From Pseudolysinimonas_A sp039912695 (lineage in GTDB: Bacteria; Actinomycetota; Actinomycetes; Actinomycetales; Microbacteriaceae), in NCBI RefSeq assembly GCF_039912695.1, contig NZ_JBDSPJ010000023.1:132910-196909 (forward strand): DNA of 64,000 nt. The letters are read 5' to 3'. Positions within the stretch are counted from its first letter, which is position 1; each line of letters starts with the position of its first letter. The position numbers were made by a program, and so were the translations under genes. Under the pieces are notes generated by a model. That model saw nothing but the letters and a program-made list of their open reading frames with translations. It did no database searches and had not been told where the DNA came from. Positions 27,422 to 34,633 of the stretch are shown here, piece after piece.

Positions 27422-28129
27422 ATGACGGATCTCGTCGACACCACCGAGATGTACCTCCGCACCATCCTCGATCTCGAGGAGGAGGGCATCGTGCCGCTGC
27501 GCGCCCGTATTTCTGAGCGGCTCGGGCACTCCGGTCCGACCGTGTCGCAGACCATCGGTCGGATGGAGCGCGACGGTCTGGTTCGTGTCGAAGGGGATCG
27601 CCACCTGGAGTTCACGGCCGAGGGCCGCTTGCGCGCCCTGCACGTGATGCGCAAGCACCGGCTGGCAGAGCGGCTGTTGTACGACGTCATTGGGCTGGAC
27701 TGGGCGCTTGTTCACGACGAAGCCTGCCGGTGGGAGCACGTCATGAGCGAGCAGGTCGAGCGACGGCTCCTCGAAATCCTCAACCACCCGACCGAGTCGC
27801 CCTACGGAAACCCCATCCCCGCACTCGAGGAGATCGGCGGCACGGCGTCGGCGCCCTTCCTCGAAGGTGTCGTCAACATCGTCGAGCGGGTTCGCAGTGA
27901 AGTCGATCCCGTGGTCGTGACCATCCGCCGATTGGGTGAGCCGGTGCAGTTCGAACCCGACCTGTTGGAGCAGTTGAAGACTGCTGGCGTACTGCCCGGT
28001 GCGGATGCGAGCATCTCGGCCGCCGACGGCTATGTCCTCGTGCGGGTCGACGGTTACGGTGACGGCCTCGAGTTGCCGCCCGAAGTCGCGACTCACATCT
28101 ATGTCGCGCGCCCGACTGGCATTGCCTAA
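27422..28129 (+). CDS. DtxR/IdeR-family metal-dependent transcriptional regulator
   Basis: A 235-residue regulator. The N-terminal winged helix is MTDLVDTTEMYLRTILDLEEEGIVPLRARISERLGHSGPTVSQTIGRMERDGLV. The dimerisation domain includes HRLAERLLYDVIGLDWALVHDEACRWEHVMSEQVERRLLEIL, with the His, Glu and Cys that form DtxR metal sites. The C-terminal SH3-like FeoA domain runs from about residue 150. The Cys in DEACRWEH at the primary site points to iron (IdeR/DtxR) rather than manganese (MntR) sensing. The start ATG at 27422 is fixed by homology; a longer upstream frame overlaps serC antisense. Confidence 0.93.
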   Translation: MTDLVDTTEMYLRTILDLEEEGIVPLRARISERLGHSGPTVSQTIGRMERDGLVRVEGDRHLEFTAEGRLRALHVMRKHRLAERLLYDVIGLDWALVHDEACRWEHVMSEQVERRLLEILNHPTESPYGNPIPALEEIGGTASAPFLEGVVNIVERVRSEVDPVVVTIRRLGEPVQFEPDLLEQLKTAGVLPGADASISAADGYVLVRVDGYGDGLELPPEVATHIYVARPTGIA

Positions 28130-28195
28130 CTGCTCCACGTATAGTCAACGAGTCCTCTCGGCCACGTAAGCCGGCCGGAGGCCGTTTCGCCGGGC

Positions 28196-28281
28196 GTCAC
28201 GTCACCCATCCTCGGCGGCACGACGTGACATACGACAGGGATGGGGCCGCTGAGAGAGGCGGTGTGGCGCAGGAGTCTCTC
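28196..28281 (+). promoter_or_regulatory. Structured 5' leader of the NlpC/P60 gene
   Basis: GTCACGTC (28196-28203) pairs with GACGTGAC (28222-28229), while CCCATCC between those arms (28205-28211) pairs with GGATGGG beyond them (28239-28245): an H-type pseudoknot, or two competing stems. Then GAGAGA (28252-28257) is complementary to TCTCTC (28276-28281), the bases between the Shine-Dalgarno AGGAG (28271-28275) and the GTG start. A small hairpin CCGC/GCGG (28247-28250, 28259-28262) would hold GAGAGA in its loop. The layout suggests control of translation initiation. It lacks the conserved blocks of the c-di-AMP (ydaO) riboswitch as I know them. Confidence 0.45.
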
Positions 28282-29025
28282 GTGTTCTTAACCTCACCTG
28301 AGCCGACCGGTAGCCGGTCAGCAATCGTTCCCCTTCCTGCGCCTGCTTCGACCCTCACCCCGCGGATCGGGCTTAAGGCTCGCGTCCTGCCGATTCTGGT
28401 CATGGGTGTCGCCGTTCCGGCCATCTTCTGCACGGTCGCCCTTCCGGCCTACGCCTACAGTTCGGCCCAACCCGTCGATGGCCGCGCTACCGCCGCGCTT
28501 GAGGCGTATAAGACGCAGGACGCGCAAACCGTGGATGTCGTCAGCCCCGCCGCAATTGCTGTCGCTCGCGATGACTACACGGCGACCTCGGCGGCAGACA
28601 TGCGTCGCTCCGAGCTCGCGGCGGCGGCACGCGCGTACAGCGGCCCGAGTGTGAGCGACCTGCTGAAAAACCCGCCCTACCCGAACTACGACCCGGCGAC
28701 GATCGTCTCGATCGCCGAGCAGTACTTGGGCGTGCCCTACGTCTTCGGCGGAAACTCACCGGCCGGCTTTGACTGCTCGGGATTGACCCAGTTCGTGTTC
28801 GCCAACGTCGGGATTTCGCTTCCGCACTCGTCGAGCGCGCAGGGCCGGATGCAGGCCATCGACCCGGCCGCAGCGCTGCCCGGTGACCTCGTCGTGCTCG
28901 ACGGCGGCCATCACGTCGGGATTTACATCGGTGGCGGACAGATGATTCATGCACCGATGCCCGGCACCGTGGTGCGGATCGGCAAGCCGTGGGGCGACTA
29001 CTGGTTCGTGCGTCCCGGCATCTGA
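28282..29025 (+). CDS. Secreted C40 peptidase, NlpC/P60 domain
   Basis: A 247-residue exported peptidoglycan hydrolase. After a Pro-rich head comes a signal sequence (about residues 32-58, ARVLPILVMGVAVPAIFCTVA, cleavage after AYA). The NlpC/P60 domain fills the C-terminal 115 residues: YLGVPYVFGGNSPAGFDCSGLTQFVF has the catalytic Cys, GGHHVGIYIGGGQMIHAP the catalytic His and the third polar residue. It probably cuts stem peptides during growth or separation. The GTG start at 28282 is chosen because AGGAG lies six bases upstream; earlier in-frame GTGs at 28225 and 28264 fall inside the structured leader. Confidence 0.9.
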   Translation: MFLTSPEPTGSRSAIVPLPAPASTLTPRIGLKARVLPILVMGVAVPAIFCTVALPAYAYSSAQPVDGRATAALEAYKTQDAQTVDVVSPAAIAVARDDYTATSAADMRRSELAAAARAYSGPSVSDLLKNPPYPNYDPATIVSIAEQYLGVPYVFGGNSPAGFDCSGLTQFVFANVGISLPHSSSAQGRMQAIDPAAALPGDLVVLDGGHHVGIYIGGGQMIHAPMPGTVVRIGKPWGDYWFVRPGI

Positions 29026-29128
29026 GTCGCCGGGCACGTGGGCTAATCGTCACCGTGCCGTAACCGACACCGAGGGTTTGCGGGTCTAGCCTGGGATCCT
29101 CGGAACTCGAGTAAATCGGGAGAGTCGT

Positions 29129-29230
29129 ATGCAGAACACGGGCAGCATCCCTACCAAGGATGCCCGCGCGCTGTTCTTCATACGGCGCAGCATCCGTCCG
29201 GTCGTGCACTGTCACGTCCCGGTCGACTAA
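29129..29230 (+). CDS. Candidate 33-residue small protein
   Basis: ATG at 29129 is preceded by GGGAGAG at a good spacing, and the frame runs 33 codons to TAA at 29228. The peptide starts MQNTGSIPTKDARALFF and continues IRRSIRPVVHCHVPVD; it is basic and has one Cys. An intrinsic terminator begins at the stop codon, so a short transcript ends here. It resembles no protein I recognise. The coding sequence itself contains the inverted repeat GGGC-(AGC)-ATCC/GGATGCCC (29140-29165 region), so a small RNA is an alternative. Confidence 0.5.
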   Translation: MQNTGSIPTKDARALFFIRRSIRPVVHCHVPVD

Positions 29231-29262
29231 GGCGCCTGTCGGCAACGACGGCGCCTTTTGTG
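29229..29262 (+). terminator. Intrinsic terminator after the 33-codon ORF
   Basis: AAGGCGCC (29229-29236) and GTCG (29238-29241) pair with CGAC (29246-29249) and GGCGCCTT (29250-29257) around a GCAA tetraloop, with one bulged T. TTGTGTTTG follows. It separates this small transcript from the HNH gene. Confidence 0.85.
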
Positions 29263-29339
29263 TTTGCTCCTCCTGTGTGACAACGGATCTGGGAATCGAA
29301 TTTCTGCAAGCCGTGCGGGCGCCTTCGAGAGGAGCCCGA

Positions 29340-29837
29340 ATGCGAACTCTGGTATTGAACGCCGGCTACGAGCCGTTGGCTGTGGTGTCTTTCAAACGCG
29401 CACTGGTGCTGGTGCTGGGCGGAAAGGCGTCGATCGTCGCGAGTGACCCCGACAATCCGGTGGTCGGCACCTCCGGCGCGTGGGATCGCCCGTCCGTCAT
29501 CCTGTTGCGGCGGTACGTCAAGGTGCCGAGCGGTCGAAACGTGCCGGTATCTCGTCGGGGTGTGCTGCGTCGCGACCTCCAGCGCTGCGCCTACTGCCCC
29601 GCGAGTGCGACCACGATCGACCACGTTCAGCCCCGCTCGCGCGGTGGTGCGGACAGTTGGGAGAACCTCGTCGCGTGCTGCCTGCGGTGCAACAACCTCA
29701 AGGGCGACCGCACTCCCCACGAGATGGGCTGGTCGCTGCGCTACATCCCGCGCGCTCCACATGGCACCGCTTGGCTCGTGCGTGGGGTGGAACGGGCGCA
29801 GCCTCAGTGGGAAGAATTCCTCGCTCCAGCGGCGTGA
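29340..29837 (+). CDS. HNH endonuclease family protein
   Basis: A 165-residue protein of the common actinobacterial HNH type. It starts MRTLVLNAGYEPLAVVSFKRALVLVLGGKA and has an HNH/McrA-like zinc nuclease core: RCAYCPASATTIDHVQPRSRGGADSWENLVACCLRCNNLKGDR, with two C-x-x-C pairs, the D-H dyad and the N-N-L-K motif. Nuclease activity is likely; the biological role is unknown. The start at 29340 has GAGAGGAG five bases upstream. It stands alone between a terminator and a GTG-started wall hydrolase gene. Confidence 0.92.
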   Translation: MRTLVLNAGYEPLAVVSFKRALVLVLGGKASIVASDPDNPVVGTSGAWDRPSVILLRRYVKVPSGRNVPVSRRGVLRRDLQRCAYCPASATTIDHVQPRSRGGADSWENLVACCLRCNNLKGDRTPHEMGWSLRYIPRAPHGTAWLVRGVERAQPQWEEFLAPAA

Positions 29838-29908
29838 CCGTTACCTGTACGTGACTTTCCCAGCTTTGTCTCGTACTCTCGAACGGTCGTAAACCCGGAG
29901 GCATTCTT

Positions 29909-31036
29909 GTGACGGATAGCGAGTTCCCCGATCCAATGAGGGGACTCTTCGGCGAGAAGGACGAGAACGTTAGTCGTCCCGATCTCGCTCGTACGTCCGG
30001 TGTTCCCGAAAATGCTGGTGTCCCATCCAGTGGGTGGACCCTCGGTGACTCGCCCGACCTTCCCGTTGCGGCGGTCCCGCCCGCCGACGCGACATTCACC
30101 TCGCGCCGCGCGATGCGTGAAGCGGGCGGCTACCAGGTTGCGGAATCCGCGGGTTCGCTGCCCGCCACCGCGGCGCCCGCCACCACGACCCCGGCGCCCG
30201 TCACCGCAGCGCCGGTGTCGCGCAACACCCCGACACCGGCGGTGAGCCGGACCACGTCGACGGCGGCGCGCTCGCGACCACGCGGCGCAGCGAAGCGCTC
30301 GAACACCCGGGACAACGTGCGGGCCGGACTCAAACCCCCGCCGACGAGCCTGCGTCGCAAGCTCAGCACCGCGGGTGTCATGACGGTGATCTTCGGATTG
30401 TTCGCAACGCTCGCGCTCCCCGCGTTCGCCGATCAGGGCGGGCCCACCCAGAAGAACGCCGACCCGCTGGCCGGCCAGGCTCTCGACGTGACAGCCGCGA
30501 ATGCGGATGCTGCGACATCCATTCGGGACACGTACGGGGTCACGAACGCGTCCGACCTCAAGAAGCTCTACGCCGAGGCGCTGCGTCAGCAGAATCTGGC
30601 GGCGTACCTCAACTCGGGCGCGAAGGAGCTCGGCGACGACTACCCGTACCCCGACGCGATCAGCATCGACCAGGGCGGTGGGCTTTCACCGTTCAACTAT
30701 TACTACCGGGAGTGCGTCGACTTCGTCGCCTGGCGGATGAACCGGGATGCCGGGGTCACCTCTGCGCCGTGGAAGTGGGTCTGGACGAACCTCGCCCAGG
30801 GCAGCGCGCGCTACTGGAAGACGGCCTGGCTGAACCACGGCTGGCCGACCGGGACGACCCCGGAGGTTGGCGCGGTCGCATGGCTGCCGGGCGGCAACCA
30901 CGTGGCCTACGTGAACGGCATCCTGCCTGACGGCACGGTGTTGATCGAGGAATACAACTGGAACCGGACTCACGTCTACGGCCAGCGCATCGTTCCGGCC
31001 AGCAGCTACTACTACCTGTACGCGCCGCCCAAGTGA
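29909..31036 (+). CDS. Membrane-anchored CHAP-domain protein (putative peptidoglycan amidase)
   Basis: A 375-residue protein. A long disordered, Ala/Pro/Thr-rich cytoplasmic region (1-150) precedes one hydrophobic segment (about 155-174, ending FADQG), which may be a signal peptide or anchor. After a helical linker the CHAP domain starts near residue 250: YYRECVDFVAWRMNRDAG carries the catalytic Cys and GGNHVAYVNGILPDGTVLIEEYNW the catalytic His and Glu/Asn. CHAP domains cleave peptidoglycan. The start is GTG, with GGAGG eight bases upstream. A very long N-terminal region before the signal is unusual and is shared in style with the NlpC/P60 gene nearby. Confidence 0.88.
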   Translation: MTDSEFPDPMRGLFGEKDENVSRPDLARTSGVPENAGVPSSGWTLGDSPDLPVAAVPPADATFTSRRAMREAGGYQVAESAGSLPATAAPATTTPAPVTAAPVSRNTPTPAVSRTTSTAARSRPRGAAKRSNTRDNVRAGLKPPPTSLRRKLSTAGVMTVIFGLFATLALPAFADQGGPTQKNADPLAGQALDVTAANADAATSIRDTYGVTNASDLKKLYAEALRQQNLAAYLNSGAKELGDDYPYPDAISIDQGGGLSPFNYYYRECVDFVAWRMNRDAGVTSAPWKWVWTNLAQGSARYWKTAWLNHGWPTGTTPEVGAVAWLPGGNHVAYVNGILPDGTVLIEEYNWNRTHVYGQRIVPASSYYYLYAPPK

Positions 31037-31122
31037 TCCGCGTCGTTCGCTGACGCGCCGCCCGCTCAGGCGCGCGACGAGCGTTGGGCGGGGTCGAGCT
31101 CGCGCCATGTCAGGATGAACCG

Positions 31123-33117
31123 GTGAAACGAGAGTTCCGGCCCGACATCCAGGGTCTTCGCGCGATCGCGGTGGCGTTGGTCGTCCTCAGCCACGCGGGG
31201 GTGTCAGTTCTCGACGGAGGTTTCGTCGGCGTCGATGTGTTCTTCGTGATCTCGGGGTTCCTCATCACGACCCACCTCGTCGAGTCGATTGAGGCGAGCC
31301 GGCTCCGGTTGCGCGACTTCTACAGTCGGCGCATCCGGCGACTGCTTCCCGCGGCGCTCATCGTCCTCGCTCTGACCGCGGCGACCGTGGCGATCTGGTT
31401 CCCTCCGCTCATGAAGCCGAAGGCATTCGTCGAGATCGCGGCTGCCGCGCTGTACGGCCCCAACATCCTGTTCGCCGTCTCGGGCACGGACTACTTCGCC
31501 GGCACGGATCCCTCGGTCGTTCAGCACTACTGGTCGCTCGGCGTCGAGGAGCAGTTCTACCTCTTCTGGCCGCTCCTGCTGCTGCTTGCGTGGTGGGTTT
31601 TCAAACGTTCTCGTCGCGGGTTGTTCGTGGCGGTGGCGATCATCACCGTCGTGTCCTTCGCGCTCGCGGTCGTCGTCACCGACTATCGGCAGCCGCTCGC
31701 CTTCTTCCTGCTGCCGACGCGCGCCTGGCAACTCGGCGTGGGCGCGTTGGTCGCCCTGGCGGTCATCGCGGCTCCCAAGATTTCCGAATACCGGTGGTGG
31801 AAGGCTCCGCTCGCCTGGGCGGGACTGGTCGGGATCGCCGCCGCCGCGCTGCTCTACGGTCCGGCGACGCCCTACCCCTCGTGGTACGCCGCCCTGCCAG
31901 TTCTCGCGGCCGCCGCCGCGATCCTGGGCGGGACCGGAGCGACGCGCTACGGACCGGCGGCCGTGCTCGCCATCCGCCCGGCGCAGTTCATCGGCAAGAT
32001 CTCGTACTCGCTCTACCTCGTGCACTGGCCGCTGATCATCGTGCCTCAGGTGCTCTTCGGCTGGCGCGAACCCCTTCCTTTCTGGGTGCCGCTCATCCTC
32101 GCGGCGGCCGCCATCCCCCTCGCCTGGCTGTTGTGGCGCTTCGTCGAAGAGCCGGGGAGACGCGGCACGTGGAAGTGGACCGCGTCGGCTAAGCGGACCC
32201 TGATCGTCGGCCTCGCCGCCAGCCTCGCCTTCGCGGTCGTGCTCGTGCCGAGCGCCGTCGTGGTTCAGCGTCTTCCCGTCGACGCGGGACGGGCGGCGCC
32301 GGCGTTCGTGCTGAGCAAGAGTCCGGTGGGGACGGCGTTCGTTCCCAACAACCTCACGCCCAACCTGTGGGCAGGTTCGGGCGACATCCCCGGCGTCGAT
32401 CGGCCGGACTGCGTGCGCGACTACGACAATGCCGACCCCACCGGCTGCGCGTACGGCTCCGCGACCGGCGCGCCGACCGTTGCTCTATTCGGTGACTCTC
32501 ACGCCGCATCCTGGATCCCCGCCCTCGAAGCCCTCGCGGATGACGGAACGATTCAGATGACCAGGTACACCAAGCGGGGCTGTCCTTCAGCATTCGTCGA
32601 GGATGTGCTCGTCGATACCAGCCCCTATCCCAACTGCAACGAGTGGCGTCGGGGCGTCATCGATCTGCTGCGCGCCGACCCGCCCGACGTGGTCGTACTC
32701 GCGAATCATGCGGAGCTGTATTTTCCGTACACGGACGACTACGGGGCGGCGCTGAGCCGCACCATCCAAGAGCTCAACCCGTCAACGCGCGTAATCGTCG
32801 TCGGTGACGTACCGAGTCGCGCGTTCGATCCGCAGGACTGTCTCTCGGCCCATCTGCAGGATGCACTGACCTGTGCGAGCCCGGTGTCCGAAGCGGTCAA
32901 TCCGCGGGTCGTCGACGCGGAGCGCGGCGCGGCGCAGGCGACGGGCGCCGCCTACCTCGATCTGCAGCCCTACTTCTGCACCGACGTGTGTCCGCTGATC
33001 ATGGGCGACGTGCAGACCTATCTCGACGGCAACCACGTGACGGCGACCTTCAGCCGCTACTTCGCGCCCGTGTTCAAGGATGCGATCCTGGCCGAGCTCA
33101 CCCCCGCGTCAGGGTGA
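31123..33117 (+). CDS. OafA/YrhL-type acyltransferase with C-terminal SGNH domain
   Basis: A 664-residue membrane enzyme that transfers an acyl (usually acetyl) group to surface polysaccharide or peptidoglycan. The N-terminal acyltransferase-3 domain (about 1-370, ten or eleven helices) begins FRPDIQGLRAIAVALVVLSHAG, with the conserved His, and contains DVFFVISGFLIT and SLGVEEQFYLFWPLL. The C-terminal SGNH hydrolase domain has VALFGDSHAASWIPALEAL with the nucleophilic Ser, and DGNHVTATFSRYF with the Asp-His pair. The GTG start at 31123 follows AGGA and matches the family N-terminus (VKREFRPDIQGLR). Its end overlaps the convergent dehydrogenase gene by nine bases. Confidence 0.93.
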   Translation: MKREFRPDIQGLRAIAVALVVLSHAGVSVLDGGFVGVDVFFVISGFLITTHLVESIEASRLRLRDFYSRRIRRLLPAALIVLALTAATVAIWFPPLMKPKAFVEIAAAALYGPNILFAVSGTDYFAGTDPSVVQHYWSLGVEEQFYLFWPLLLLLAWWVFKRSRRGLFVAVAIITVVSFALAVVVTDYRQPLAFFLLPTRAWQLGVGALVALAVIAAPKISEYRWWKAPLAWAGLVGIAAAALLYGPATPYPSWYAALPVLAAAAAILGGTGATRYGPAAVLAIRPAQFIGKISYSLYLVHWPLIIVPQVLFGWREPLPFWVPLILAAAAIPLAWLLWRFVEEPGRRGTWKWTASAKRTLIVGLAASLAFAVVLVPSAVVVQRLPVDAGRAAPAFVLSKSPVGTAFVPNNLTPNLWAGSGDIPGVDRPDCVRDYDNADPTGCAYGSATGAPTVALFGDSHAASWIPALEALADDGTIQMTRYTKRGCPSAFVEDVLVDTSPYPNCNEWRRGVIDLLRADPPDVVVLANHAELYFPYTDDYGAALSRTIQELNPSTRVIVVGDVPSRAFDPQDCLSAHLQDALTCASPVSEAVNPRVVDAERGAAQATGAAYLDLQPYFCTDVCPLIMGDVQTYLDGNHVTATFSRYFAPVFKDAILAELTPASG

Positions 33118-33894
33118 GTCGGCGAAGCCGGGATCCTCAGCGAGTGCTTCGAGCCACTGGACGGTCGCGTCGCTCATCCAGTGCGGCGCGTTGAGGTCGC
33201 CCAGATAGCTAATGACGTCGTGCATCTCGTGCGCGCGTCGACGGGCATGCAGGCGCGTACCGTCGAGCAGGCGGTCGACGAGGGCGGCGCCCTCGGGGCC
33301 GAGCTCTGACGCGATCTCGGCCGTCATCCAGTCGCGTTCTCCGAGGTGGCTTGCGGCGGTCACTCCTTCATAGACCAGTGCGGCTAGCCCTTTCATGAAG
33401 ACGCTGCGCAGCAGTTTCAACCCGGCGGCGTGACCTGCCACCTCGCCAACGTCACGAATAGGGATGCCCAGTACCGACCACTCGGCAGCGACCCGTTCCG
33501 CGCCGGTCCCGCTCGCAAGCAGCGGGGTGAGGACTCCCGCTCGCGGGACGGGGGCCATCACAGCGACATCTGCGAACGCCGTCGCGTGGTTGGCTGCCTG
33601 TTGCGCGAGCCCGGCCTTGTGTTCGGGTCTGGCGGTGTTCAGATCGGCGTACACCGTGGATGCGGAGATCGCGGGCAGCGCCGCGTCGAGAACGGCTCGC
33701 GAGGCCTCGGCCCCGGTGAGGCTCACCACGAAGTCTGCGTTCCGCACGGCGTCGGCGACGGTACCAACCCGCAAGCCGGTCAGGAGCGGCTCGGGAGATT
33801 GCGGGTCATAGCCGACCACGTCGACGCCGAGGGAGCTGAACCCCTCCACGTAAAGACGGCCTGCCTCGCCGAGTCCAAGGACCGCGACACGCAT
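33109..33894 (-). CDS. DUF1932 / 6-phosphogluconate dehydrogenase-like NAD(P)-binding protein
   Basis: A 261-residue protein with an N-terminal Rossmann fold (MRVAVLGLGEAGRLYVEGFSS) and a C-terminal all-helical DUF1932 domain (HAAGLKLLRSVFMKGLAALVYEGVTAA), including the catalytic-type Lys of the beta-hydroxyacid dehydrogenase superfamily. It is the outermost gene of the aromatic catabolic cluster and diverges from its GntR regulator across a 66-base gap with a palindrome. It may oxidise or reduce a pathway side product (for example a semialdehyde or hydroxy acid), but gallate cleavage itself needs no dehydrogenase. The start MRVAVLG at 33894 is preferred over an ATG seven codons upstream. Confidence 0.85.
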   Translation of the reverse strand: MRVAVLGLGEAGRLYVEGFSSLGVDVVGYDPQSPEPLLTGLRVGTVADAVRNADFVVSLTGAEASRAVLDAALPAISASTVYADLNTARPEHKAGLAQQAANHATAFADVAVMAPVPRAGVLTPLLASGTGAERVAAEWSVLGIPIRDVGEVAGHAAGLKLLRSVFMKGLAALVYEGVTAASHLGERDWMTAEIASELGPEGAALVDRLLDGTRLHARRRAHEMHDVISYLGDLNAPHWMSDATVQWLEALAEDPGFADSP

Positions 33895-33924
33895 ATGATC
33901 TCCCTCGAACTGCAATGCTGTGTG

Positions 33925-33936
33925 ATTGTAGACAAT
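33925..33936. promoter_or_regulatory. Candidate GntR/FCD operator ATTGT-AG-ACAAT
   Basis: A perfect 5-bp inverted repeat in the 66-base divergent region between the DUF1932 and GntR genes. The half-site and spacing resemble known FCD-subfamily GntR operators (VanR-like). A near copy lies at 38173-38184 in the other divergent promoter of the cluster. Confidence 0.6.
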
Positions 33937-33960
33937 AATGTCGCCGAAGGGAGGATCGCC

Positions 33961-34614
33961 GTGAATGCCGTAGAAATATCAGACACCGATCGCCCCGACC
34001 CGTCGGTCACCGATGCGATCCGGGCGGCCATCGTCAGCGGCGAGTTCGCGCCGAACCAACGCCTGATTGAGGCGGATCTCACGGGCAGCCTCGGAGCCAG
34101 CCGCACTTCGATCCGTTCCGCTCTCTTCGAGCTCGCTACCGAGGGACTCGTCGACCGGCTCCCGAATCGTGGCGCCCGAGTTCGCTCGGTTTCGCTGGAC
34201 GAGGCGGTCGAAATCCTCGAGGTGCGCATCGCGGTGGAGGGACTGTGCGCGGCCAAGGCCGCCGAGCGCATTACCGACGGCGAAGTGGATGAACTGCGGC
34301 TGCTGCGTGCGGCACTCATCGAGTCAGTGAGCGCCGGCGATCTTCTGGAATATTCCCGCCTGCACCAGAACCTCGACCGTCGCATCCGGGAGATCAGCGC
34401 CCAGGCGACAGCGGTCGGCATCATCGAGCGTCTCCGCGCGCAGAGCGTGCGCCACCAGTTCCGGCTTTCGTTTCAAGCCGGGCGGGCACGGGTCTCAGTC
34501 AACGAGCACGTCGCCATCATCGACGCACTCATCGACCGGGATCCGGTCGCCGCTCAGGCCGCGACCCGCGAACACCTGATGAGTGTCATCGAGGCGTTGC
34601 GCAGCCTGACCTAA
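33961..34614 (+). CDS. GntR-family transcriptional regulator, FCD subfamily
   Basis: A 217-residue regulator: an N-terminal winged helix (SVTDAIRAAIVSGEFAPNQRLIEADLTGSLGASRTSIRSALFELATEGLVDRLPNRGARV read in parts) and a C-terminal helical FCD ligand domain containing LEVRIAVEGLCAAKAAERI, RLHQNLDRRI and VNEHVAIIDALIDRD, whose Asp/His residues form the usual metal site. The GTG start at 33961 has AGGGAGG eight bases upstream. It is embedded in the O-demethylation/ring-cleavage cluster and probably represses it, with an aromatic acid or pathway intermediate as inducer (inference from position). It is convergent with the dioxygenase gene. Confidence 0.92.
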   Translation: MNAVEISDTDRPDPSVTDAIRAAIVSGEFAPNQRLIEADLTGSLGASRTSIRSALFELATEGLVDRLPNRGARVRSVSLDEAVEILEVRIAVEGLCAAKAAERITDGEVDELRLLRAALIESVSAGDLLEYSRLHQNLDRRIREISAQATAVGIIERLRAQSVRHQFRLSFQAGRARVSVNEHVAIIDALIDRDPVAAQAATREHLMSVIEALRSLT

Positions 34615-34633
34615 CGCCCGGCTACTCGATCGG

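Noticed and set aside
28130..28281. c-di-AMP (ydaO) riboswitch before the NlpC/P60 gene
   Set aside because: The gene context fits, but I could not find the conserved sequence blocks of that riboswitch in the leader; only generic stems are visible.
28225..28281. GTG at 28225 as start of the NlpC/P60 protein
   Set aside because: It lies inside the GTCACGTC/GACGTGAC stem with no ribosome binding site, while 28282 has AGGAG at six bases.
29129..29230. Amino-acid attenuator leader peptide
   Set aside because: No run of a single regulatory amino acid codon, and the downstream HNH gene is not biosynthetic.
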